DNA of 38,163 bases, from positions 1-38,163 of the forward strand of contig DVIW01000005.1 in NCBI GenBank assembly GCA_018710945.1, written 5' to 3'. Under the pieces are notes generated by a model that saw only the letters and a list, made by a program, of their open reading frames with translations, made no database searches and was not told where the DNA came from. A program made the translations under genes and the position numbers. Source of the DNA: Candidatus Aphodovivens avistercoris. Lineage in GTDB: Bacteria; Actinomycetota; Coriobacteriia; Coriobacteriales; Eggerthellaceae. This document shows, piece after piece, positions 29,060 to 38,163 of this stretch. Position 1 is the stretch's first letter. Each line of letters starts with the position of its first letter.

Positions 29060-30154
29060 ATGCAGTACCGCACCTTGCCCCATGGTGGGGAGAAGATCAG
29101 CATCATCGGCCTGGGAATGGGTTCCATCCATCATGCGAACGTCGCGGAAACCGAGCGCACCGTGCGCGCCGCCATCGACGCGGGCATCAACTACCTCGAC
29201 TTCGTTCCGAGCGAAGCCGTGGCGTTCGAGGGCTACGCACGCGCCCTGCGCGGCCAGCGTGACAAGGTGATGCTGCAGGTGCATCTGGGCGCCGACTACT
29301 CGACGGGAAGCTACGGATTCACGACCGACCCCACTGTGACGCGGCGCGAGTTCGAGGCGCGTCTTGCGACGCTCGGCACCGACTACGCCGACTTCGGCTT
29401 CATCCACTGCATCGACGAGGACGCCGATTTCGACAAGGTGATGAACGGCCCCACCTGGGAGTACGCTCAGCGGCTCAAGCAGGAGGGCGCGATTCGGCAC
29501 CTGGGGTTCAGCACGCACAGCGTGGACATCGCACGGCGCTTTCTTGCGACGGGCGTCATGGACATGGGCATGTTCAGCATCAATCCCCTGTACGATTACA
29601 CCTCGGAGTCGGCTTACGGGCAGGGCGAGGCCGACGACCGCGCGGCGCTCTACCGCGAGTTCGAGCGCGCGGGCGTGGGCATCTCGGTCATGAAGGCGTT
29701 CGCGGGCGGGCAGCTGCTCGATGCGCGCCAGAGCCCGTTCGGCGCAGCGCTTACGCGGGAGCAGTGCATCCAGTACGCGCTCGACCGTCCCGGCGTGCTC
29801 ACGGTGCTGCCGGGCGTGCGCGGCATGGACGATCTGAACGATCTGCTGGCGTTCCTCGATGCCCCTGCCAGCACGCGCGACTACTCCGTTCTCGGTGCGA
29901 TGGCGCCTCAGTCGTCCGTCGGCGCTTGCGTGTACTGCAACCACTGCCAGCCGTGCCCGAAGGGCATCAGCATCGGCATGGTCAACAAGTTCTATGATCT
30001 CGCATGTCTGGGGGATGCGATGGCGGAGCAGCATTACCGCGATCTGAAGGTGCCCGCCTCGGCGTGCATCGCCTGCGGCCATTGCGATGCGCGCTGTCCT
30101 TTCGGCGTAAGGCAAAGCTCCCGTATGCAGGAGATCGCCGCGTACTTCGGGTAG
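29060..30154 (+). CDS. Aldo/keto reductase-like protein with ferredoxin domain
   Basis: This 364-residue protein has the AKR (TIM) barrel followed by a C-terminal 2x4Fe-4S domain (CVYCNHCQPCPKG and CIACGHCDARCPFG). The catalytic residues seem altered. Where canonical AKRs read FDTA--Y (Asp, Tyr) and a later Lys in TK/SK, this reads YLDFVPSE and LQVHLG, so the tyrosine and lysine are absent; a histidine remains in FIHCID. It may act as a flavin- or ferredoxin-linked redox protein rather than an NADPH carbonyl reductase (inference). GAAGGAAGGAG precedes ATG 29060. Expression is probably MerR-controlled through the promoter at 28993-29023. Confidence 0.85.
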   Translation: MQYRTLPHGGEKISIIGLGMGSIHHANVAETERTVRAAIDAGINYLDFVPSEAVAFEGYARALRGQRDKVMLQVHLGADYSTGSYGFTTDPTVTRREFEARLATLGTDYADFGFIHCIDEDADFDKVMNGPTWEYAQRLKQEGAIRHLGFSTHSVDIARRFLATGVMDMGMFSINPLYDYTSESAYGQGEADDRAALYREFERAGVGISVMKAFAGGQLLDARQSPFGAALTREQCIQYALDRPGVLTVLPGVRGMDDLNDLLAFLDAPASTRDYSVLGAMAPQSSVGACVYCNHCQPCPKGISIGMVNKFYDLACLGDAMAEQHYRDLKVPASACIACGHCDARCPFGVRQSSRMQEIAAYFG

Positions 30155-30305
30155 CGCGAGCCGCACCGTCTTTCGAGACGGCCTTGCGCTCGGCGGCGGG
30201 GCTTCCCGGGATGCGGGGTCTCGAGAGGGCCGCCGACCGGCGTTCTGGAGGCGTTTGCGGGGGGGCGAGGGCGCCGGCCGTCTCGGTTCGGGTCCGAGGC
30301 GCGCG

Positions 30306-30638
30306 TCAGCGGGGCATGTGCTCGGCTCCCCAAACGCAAAGCCGATCAAGCACCTCCATGAGCGAGGCCCCGAGATCGGTGAGCGCGTATTCGACCTTTG
30401 GAGGCACCTGGGGATACTCGGTGCGCGTGACAAGCCCGTCGCGCTCGAGCTCCTTGAGGTTCGTGGACAGCGTTTTGTCCGCGACGTTGCCCAAGTAGCG
30501 GCGCATCTGGTTGAAGCGCACCGGCTCGTATTCCATCAGGCAGTACAGGATCGCCATTTTGTGCCTTCCTTGGATGAGCGAGAGCGTGTAGCTGTAGCCC
30601 GTGCCCTCGAACGCCGCTCCTTCGATGTCCGCAGCCAT
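30306..30638 (-). CDS. HxlR family regulator 1
   Basis: This 110-residue winged-helix protein has HxlR features: YTLSLIQGRHKMAILYCL (helix 1), RFNQMRRYLGNVADKTLSTNLKELERDGLV (recognition helix area) and TEYPQVPPKVEYALTDLG (wing). HxlR proteins are often thiol- or electrophile-sensing repressors. It is divergent from the flavin reductase gene, and an operator-like inverted repeat lies between them (30686-30712). GGAAGGGAG precedes ATG 30636-30638. It is similar to regulator 2 at 31408. Its only cysteines (CLMEY, LCVWG) could be redox sensors. Confidence 0.9.
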   Translation of the reverse strand: MAADIEGAAFEGTGYSYTLSLIQGRHKMAILYCLMEYEPVRFNQMRRYLGNVADKTLSTNLKELERDGLVTRTEYPQVPPKVEYALTDLGASLMEVLDRLCVWGAEHMPR

Positions 30639-30685
30639 GATGTCGCTCCCTTCCGGTGAACCGCGATAAGCGCTTTCTTCCAGGT

Positions 30686-30739
30686 AAGTACCTGATGCGA
30701 AAACCAGTACTTGTCTGCATTCTGCTTATGAAGAATACT
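30686..30739 (+). promoter_or_regulatory. HxlR operator 1 and flavin reductase promoter
   Basis: Operator 1 is GTAC-N15-GTAC (30688-30710), part of AAGTACCTG...CCAGTACTT. The -35 TTGTCT (30711-30716) begins immediately after it, and AATACT (30734-30739) is 17 bases further on. A further small repeat, ATGAAG-AATA-CTTCAT (30728-30743), covers the -10. Repression by HxlR 1 would block the -35. Confidence 0.65.
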
Positions 30740-30779
30740 TCATTTCGAAGAGCGGTCAACGCAACCGGAAGGAGATCCC

Positions 30780-31343
30780 ATGGCAAAGAAGGATTTGGGA
30801 AGCGCGGGCGAGCTGTTCCCGCAGTCGGTGTTCATCGTGGCGAGCTACGATGAGAACGGCGTTCCCAACGCCATGAACGTGGCGTGGGGCGGCGAATGCA
30901 CCCGCAACGAGGTGGCCATCAACATCGGCGACCATAAAACCACAGACAACATCCTGGCGAAAGGCGCCTTCACCGTGGCGCCGGCCGATGCCGCCCATGT
31001 GGCGGAGGCCGACTACTTCGGCATGGCGACGGGCCGCAAGGTGAACAAAGCCGCAGCCTCGGGCCTGACGTTCGTCGCGTCCGAACATGTCGACGCGCCC
31101 GTCATCGATGAGTTCCCGCTCACCATGGAGTGCGTGGTCAAAGACGTGCAGGATTGGGGCGGCGAGAAGCGCTTCATCGGCGAGATCGTCAATACGCGTG
31201 TGGACGACTCGATCCTCGACGACGAGGGCCGTGTCGACTTCGCCAAGATGCGCCCGATCGTCTACGATTCGACCCGTCGCATCTACCGCGTGGTGGGGGA
31301 GGTCGTCGGCGGCGCATGGGACGCCGGCAAGAAGTTCATGTGA
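30780..31343 (+). CDS. Flavin reductase-like FMN-binding protein
   Basis: This 187-residue protein has the flavin reductase split-barrel pattern: QSVFIVASYDENGVPNAMNV, NIGDHKTTDNILAKGAFTV, and AEADYFGMATGRKVNKAA. It probably binds FMN. Members reduce flavin or detoxify quinones. GGAAGGAG precedes ATG 30780. The gene is divergent from HxlR 1 and shares its operator, so it is likely induced by oxidative or electrophile stress (inference). Confidence 0.85.
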   Translation: MAKKDLGSAGELFPQSVFIVASYDENGVPNAMNVAWGGECTRNEVAINIGDHKTTDNILAKGAFTVAPADAAHVAEADYFGMATGRKVNKAAASGLTFVASEHVDAPVIDEFPLTMECVVKDVQDWGGEKRFIGEIVNTRVDDSILDDEGRVDFAKMRPIVYDSTRRIYRVVGEVVGGAWDAGKKFM

Positions 31344-31407
31344 CGGAGGCTGCCGCCGTTGCCGCGCGCCGTTCCCGTCGGCGCGCGGTTCGGCCGCGCC
31401 TTTGCGC

Positions 31408-31755
31408 TCAGCGCCTTTCGCCTTGATGCTCCTCGCCCCAAGCGCACATGGCTTCCATCAGCGGGTAGAGGGATCGGCCTTTCTCGGAGAGGCCGTACTC
31501 CACCTTCGGCGGGACCTGCGGGTACTCCGTGCGGACGACAAGCCCGTCGCGCTCCAATTCCTTGAGCTGGCTGGAAAGCGTCTTCTCGGTGATGCGCCCG
31601 ATGCGGCGGCGCAGCTCGTTGAAGCGCGTCGTCTTTTGCTCGGCAAGCCAGTACAGGATGACGAGGCGCCATTTCCCCCCGATCATCGACAGCGTGTAGC
31701 CGAACGGCGTGTCCTCAAGCGACGCGATGCGCCCCTCGTACTTCTTCATGCTCAT
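31408..31755 (-). CDS. HxlR family regulator 2
   Basis: This 115-residue winged-helix protein resembles HxlR 1 (TLSMIGGKWRLVILYWL, RFNELRRRIGRITEKTLSSQLKELERDGLV, TEYPQVPPKVEYGLSEKG). The wing TEYPQVPPKVEY is identical in both. ATG 31753-31755 follows GGAAGGGGCGG; ATG 31747-31749 is an alternative. It is divergent from the TIGR04076 gene with an operator of the same design and register as that of HxlR 1. Confidence 0.9.
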   Translation of the reverse strand: MSMKKYEGRIASLEDTPFGYTLSMIGGKWRLVILYWLAEQKTTRFNELRRRIGRITEKTLSSQLKELERDGLVVRTEYPQVPPKVEYGLSEKGRSLYPLMEAMCAWGEEHQGERR

Positions 31756-31814
31756 GGCCGCCCCTTCCCGAGAGCGCGCACGACGATCATGCGCCCGATG
31801 GTTTCCAAAAAGAT

Positions 31815-31867
31815 AGTACCTGTCCGGAAAGCCAGTACTTACCTGCGAATGCCGCCACGAGTATAAA
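31815..31867 (+). promoter_or_regulatory. HxlR operator 2 and TIGR04076 gene promoter
   Basis: Operator 2 is GTAC-N15-GTAC (31816-31838), within AGTACCTG...CCAGTACTTA. The -35 TTACCT (31839-31844) starts directly after it, and TATAAA (31862-31867) follows after 17 bases. The operator-to--35 register is the same as at operator 1. Confidence 0.65.
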
Positions 31868-31910
31868 AAGGAGGCGAAACGACGGAGGATCTGCTGCAAA
31901 GGAGGCTGCC

Positions 31911-32258
31911 ATGTCCATGAACAAGGTGAAGATCACCGTGCTGAAAACGACGTTCGACGAGGAGCTGGCGAAGGAGTACGGGGTGCCGGGGCTGGACAAG
32001 TGCCCCATGATGCGCGAGGGCCAGACGTTCTACGCCGACTACGCGAAACCCGACGGCTTGTGCGACGAGGCGTGGAAGGCCATTTACCAGTTCGTCTTCG
32101 CGCTCGCGCACGGCATGGGCGGCAACTGCTTTTACCACACCGACTGGATCGACAAGCCGGGCGTCGCCATCGCGGCATGCAACGACGGCATCCGCCCGGT
32201 GATCTTCAAGCTGGAGGCGACCGACATCCCCGCCGAAAAGCCCCATCCGGCGGAATAG
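31911..32258 (+). CDS. TIGR04076 family protein
   Basis: This 115-residue protein follows the family pattern: KVKITVLKTTFDEELAKEYG, KCPMMREGQTFYAD, DEAWKAIYQFVFALAHGM, and ACNDGIRPVIFKLE. The conserved cysteines (CPMM, LCDEAW, ACNDG) suggest metal or redox function, but none is established. AAAGGAGG precedes ATG 31911 (a second ATG is two codons on). It is divergent from HxlR 2 and probably repressed by it. Confidence 0.85.
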   Translation: MSMNKVKITVLKTTFDEELAKEYGVPGLDKCPMMREGQTFYADYAKPDGLCDEAWKAIYQFVFALAHGMGGNCFYHTDWIDKPGVAIAACNDGIRPVIFKLEATDIPAEKPHPAE

Positions 32259-32283
32259 GCTCGCAACGCCTGTGCCGTTCGCG

Positions 32284-33465
32284 CTACCGCTTTCCCACGG
32301 TGCTGCCGCGCATGAGCTGGGGCTGCTCGGGCTCGACGGAGAAGATTTCCTTCTCGATGCGGTTGAAGTAGTCGAGGATGGGCAGGTTCTGGGGGCAGGC
32401 GTCCTCGCAGGCGCCGCAGCGGATGCACTCGGTGACGAGACTCTTGCCCGCGTTGAAGCGCACGACGAAGCCCATCTGGTAGCCCGCCGAAGCGGCGTCG
32501 CCGTAGGCGAGGTAGTGGTTGAGCACCGCGAGCGACTGCGAGATGCCCACGTCCTGCGGGCACACCTTCGCGCAGTAGTCGCAGCTCGTGCACTGGATGC
32601 CGCCGCTGTCGCGCAGCACGACGCGCGCGCGGTCGATGGCGGCCAGCTCGGCATCGTCGAGAGGCTTGAAGTCGCTGAACGCACGGCAGTTGTCCTCTAC
32701 CTGCGCAAGCGTGCTCATGCCCGACAGCGTGACGGCAATGCCCGGCTGGCTCGCGGTGAAGCGCAGCGCCGCCGTGGCGTAGGAGTCGTGCGGAAACGCC
32801 TCGTCAAGCACGTCTTTCACCGCCTGCGGCGGATCGGCGAGGATGCCGCCCTTCACCGGCTCCATGGCGATGACGGGAAGGCCGTGCGCGTGCGCCAGCT
32901 CGACGCATTCACGCTCGCGGAAGTCGGGGCTGTCCCAGTCGCTGTAGTTCGCCTGCAGCTGGACGACCTCCGCCTCGGGGTACGCCGCGAGAAAGCCCTC
33001 GAGCTCCTCGGGCGTGCAGTGCGCCGAGAAGCCGATGTGCTTCACGAGTCCACGCGCCTTCACACTCTTCACGAACTCCCAGGCGTCGTACCTCTCGAAC
33101 GCCGCCGTGCGCGTGCCGCCCAGGTTGTGCATGAGATAGACGTCGAGGTAGTCAACGCCGAGCGTGGCGAGCGTCTCCTGAAGCTGCGCCTCCAGGTCCT
33201 CCTTGCAAGTGCAGTTGCTCCACGCGACGCACTTCGACGCGATGAGGTACGCATCGCGCGGATACCGCTCGACAAGCGCCTTGCGCAGCGTCTTCTCGCT
33301 GTTGGGGTAGGCCCACGCCGTGTCGAAGTAGTTACCGCCCGCCCGCATATAGCAGTCGATCATCTCCGACACCTGCGCGATGTCCACCGTATCGTCCCCA
33401 TGCCCCTCGAAGCGCATGCACCCGAACCCAAGCGGACTCTTGATCCTCGAAACATCAAACGCCAT
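32284..33465 (-). CDS. Aldo/keto reductase with C-terminal 4Fe-4S domain
   Basis: This 393-residue protein has an AKR barrel with the canonical tetrad: FDTAWAY (Asp, Tyr), ASKCVAW (Lys) and LMHNLGG (His). A C-terminal ferredoxin domain follows, with CTSCDYCAKVCPQDVG and CIRCGACEDACPQNLP. Unlike the copy at 29060, the catalytic residues are intact, so NAD(P)H-carbonyl reduction is expected, possibly linked to ferredoxin. ATG 33463-33465 follows GGAAGGGGAAG. A TATAAT-like -10 on the minus strand lies about 40 bases upstream. It converges on the TIGR04076 gene with a 25-base gap. Confidence 0.9.
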   Translation of the reverse strand: MAFDVSRIKSPLGFGCMRFEGHGDDTVDIAQVSEMIDCYMRAGGNYFDTAWAYPNSEKTLRKALVERYPRDAYLIASKCVAWSNCTCKEDLEAQLQETLATLGVDYLDVYLMHNLGGTRTAAFERYDAWEFVKSVKARGLVKHIGFSAHCTPEELEGFLAAYPEAEVVQLQANYSDWDSPDFRERECVELAHAHGLPVIAMEPVKGGILADPPQAVKDVLDEAFPHDSYATAALRFTASQPGIAVTLSGMSTLAQVEDNCRAFSDFKPLDDAELAAIDRARVVLRDSGGIQCTSCDYCAKVCPQDVGISQSLAVLNHYLAYGDAASAGYQMGFVVRFNAGKSLVTECIRCGACEDACPQNLPILDYFNRIEKEIFSVEPEQPQLMRGSTVGKR

Positions 33466-33642
33466 GTGAGCTTCCCCTTCCTCTAGTGCTGTTGGCTGAA
33501 TTATATATGCCCGCCCCGCTGTGGGGAAAACGCTCATCACCCGTCTGCCGCTCAGATATCGCGTGATTTTACGGGGGCTTGATCCTGCACGGTTCTACGG
33601 TTTCTATACTGGGTTCTGGCGGACCGAGGCGAGGAGGCGACT

Positions 33643-34341
33643 GTGGAAGAGCACGTTGCGATAGACGCTGCGTCGACCCTCCCCTATGGCCGTACGTGGG
33701 ACTTCACGGTTGACGAGGCGTATGCCGACAGGATGCTGCGCGCCTACAACCGTGCGTACCGCCGCAAGACGGGAAAGGGGTTCTTCGTCTTCTGCCTGCT
33801 GCTCGATGCGCTGGTGGTGGCGGGCACCGTCAAGGCCTTCGTGGACGGCATCGACATCGTGGCGGACATGGGTGTTGGCGGCATGCTCGGAGCCTACGTC
33901 CTGTTCCCCGCGCTGACGGTGTTCTTCGGCGTGCAGGCGCTCGTTCCTGACAAGATGTCGTTCTGGGGAAGGAAACGCGTCGTGCGGGAGCTTGCGGAAG
34001 AGCTTGCCGGCGACGGCGACGGCACGGTGCGGGCGCGCTTCGACGTGCTGGGCGTTACGCTGGCTGCGGGAATGGAACTGACGCATATCCCCTATGCGGC
34101 CTGCTACGACATGGCGACGATCGAAGGGGAGACGTTCGTCCTGGTGGGAGACGCGAAGGAGCAGTCGGCCCTCTACAACCTGGCGGGTGACAACGCGATG
34201 CTGCGCGACAACGTGGGCTTCGCCTTCGCCGCTCCTGCCGACCGAGCTGCCGCGATCATCGAAGCGGGCAAGCGCCAGTTCGAGCGCATGCGCGATGACG
34301 AAGCCTATCGCAATCGCGTGCTCCGCTACATGGGCGACTGA
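33643..34341 (+). CDS. Hypothetical membrane protein, two membrane spans
   Basis: I do not recognise this 232-residue protein with certainty; it resembles YcxB-like proteins in layout. The N-terminal 45 residues are hydrophilic, two membrane spans (about 46-68 and 79-105) follow, and then a soluble C-terminal domain with strands (GTVRARFDVLGVTLAA, FVLVGDAKEQSALYNL). GTG 33643 follows GAGGAGG. A TATACT hexamer (33605-33610) could be its -10. It sits alone between AKR 2 and a YjbR-type gene. Confidence 0.65.
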   Translation: MEEHVAIDAASTLPYGRTWDFTVDEAYADRMLRAYNRAYRRKTGKGFFVFCLLLDALVVAGTVKAFVDGIDIVADMGVGGMLGAYVLFPALTVFFGVQALVPDKMSFWGRKRVVRELAEELAGDGDGTVRARFDVLGVTLAAGMELTHIPYAACYDMATIEGETFVLVGDAKEQSALYNLAGDNAMLRDNVGFAFAAPADRAAAIIEAGKRQFERMRDDEAYRNRVLRYMGD

Positions 34342-34476
34342 CGGCCGGCGTGTCGCGCGATGGCGCTTTCGCCTGCGGCAAGGCGGCGACTCGAACGATT
34401 CGGGCGCTTGCCGAGCAGCGGGCCGGAACGTCGTGCTATGGTGTTGCTGTTGGGGCAATTGCGGAAAGGAACCGCC

Positions 34477-34872
34477 ATGGCACTCGATTTCTCCGCTGTC
34501 GATGCGCGGCTGCTGGCGCATCCCGGGGCGCGCAAGGAGCTCCATGAGAAGTGGGGCTGGATGGTCTACTGGGTGGGCGGCAAGCAATTCGCGTGCGAGT
34601 TCACGGCCAAGGCCGACGCGAAGCCGCCGTATGCGGGGCGTCACCTGCTCTCGCTCAAATGCGATCCTGACCGCATCCGCGAGCTGCGCGCCGAGTTTCC
34701 CGGCGCCGTGCTGCCCGGCTACTACTCCGACGGCCGCACGTGGATTTCGATCGACCTCGACGCCGACATCCCCGAAGCGCTCGTGCTCGACTTGTGCGAT
34801 CGCACCTACGAGCTCGTGTTCGCCAAGCTGACGAAGAAGGCCCAGCACGAGATCGCGGCGCAGCAGCCGTAG
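34477..34872 (+). CDS. MmcQ/YjbR family DNA-binding protein
   Basis: This 131-residue protein is MmcQ/YjbR (DUF419)-like, with the CyaY-like fold pattern: KQFACEFTAKAD, LLSLKCDPDRIRELRAEFP, GAVLPGYYSDGRTWISIDLDADIPEALVLDL (in parts), and RTYELVFAKLTKKAQHE. The family is annotated as DNA-binding with no defined role. GAAAGGAACC precedes ATG 34477. An open frame upstream to 34360 is not family-like. Confidence 0.85.
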   Translation: MALDFSAVDARLLAHPGARKELHEKWGWMVYWVGGKQFACEFTAKADAKPPYAGRHLLSLKCDPDRIRELRAEFPGAVLPGYYSDGRTWISIDLDADIPEALVLDLCDRTYELVFAKLTKKAQHEIAAQQP

Positions 34873-34919
34873 CGACCGCAGGCGCTTTCCACCGCGCGCT
34901 CGCCTTACACTTCCCCCCG

Positions 34920-34962
34920 CAAAAAAACAAGCGGCCCGCTGCCGTCGTTGGTGGCGGGCCGC
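34920..34962 (-). terminator. Rho-independent terminator of carB
   Basis: On the minus strand GCGGCCCGC (34962-34954) pairs with GCGGGCCGC (34939-34931), a perfect 9-bp stem, and is followed by TTGTTTTTTT. It lies 40 bases beyond the carB stop. Confidence 0.85.
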
Positions 34963-35001
34963 AGTCGCTTCAGCGCACCAAGCGCGCTAGAAGTGCATCG
35001 C

Positions 35002-38163
<3,162 letters not shown>

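Overview
The window looks like the chromosome of a gut-type Coriobacteriia actinobacterium, most likely Eggerthellaceae (Eggerthella/Gordonibacter/Adlercreutzia relatives). The reasons are the high-GC coding sequence, the cofactor-rich anaerobic redox genes (a molybdopterin hydroxytransferase/dehydroxylase-type enzyme, ferredoxin-tailed aldo/keto reductases), and the gene families present. No rRNA or tRNA gene was seen. Genus-level assignment is inference.

Positions 1-6960 are accessory DNA: the 5' end of a zinc-ribbon transposase running off the left edge, a DUF3800 protein, a probably decayed zinc-ribbon membrane protein, a CPBP membrane protease, a REP-associated tyrosine transposase (RAYT) with REP-type repeats on both sides, and a large unrecognised membrane protein ending in a clear terminator. 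Positions 6964-17689 are a catabolic cluster, less GC-rich than the right half. It holds a degenerate AcoR/NtrC-type regulator, an AT-rich control region with two palindromes, a cytoplasmic AthL/AthS-like molybdoenzyme (pyrogallol-phloroglucinol transhydroxylase / catechol dehydroxylase superfamily), a zinc-ribbon miniprotein, a stand-alone 2Fe-2S ferredoxin, two paralogous MFS transporters, a nitroreductase and a UroD-fold protein lacking the usual zinc cysteines. The cluster is bracketed by two near-identical REPIN-like repeats (about 6387-6550 and 17702-17905) whose core halves match the repeats beside the RAYT gene.

From 17933 rightwards the genes look like ordinary high-GC chromosome: a HAD phosphatase with an apparent ATT start, an asparagine-synthase homologue without the N-terminal cysteine, HIRAN and WYL proteins, a hypothetical protein, cstA preceded by a possible leader-peptide attenuator, an orphan Vsr endonuclease, and an NhaC-family transporter under a lysine riboswitch. 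These are followed by an XRE/zinc-ribbon/TipAS regulator, an aldo/keto-reductase-like protein with a MerR-type promoter, two HxlR regulators each divergent from a small redox-type gene through an identically placed operator, a second ferredoxin-tailed aldo/keto reductase, two small proteins, and carB running off the right edge.

The most interesting parts are the transhydroxylase-type cluster with its unusual accessory genes and regulator, the RAYT/REPIN family that brackets it, and four regulatory RNA/DNA arrangements that can be read directly (lysine riboswitch, cstA attenuator, MerR promoter, twin HxlR operators).
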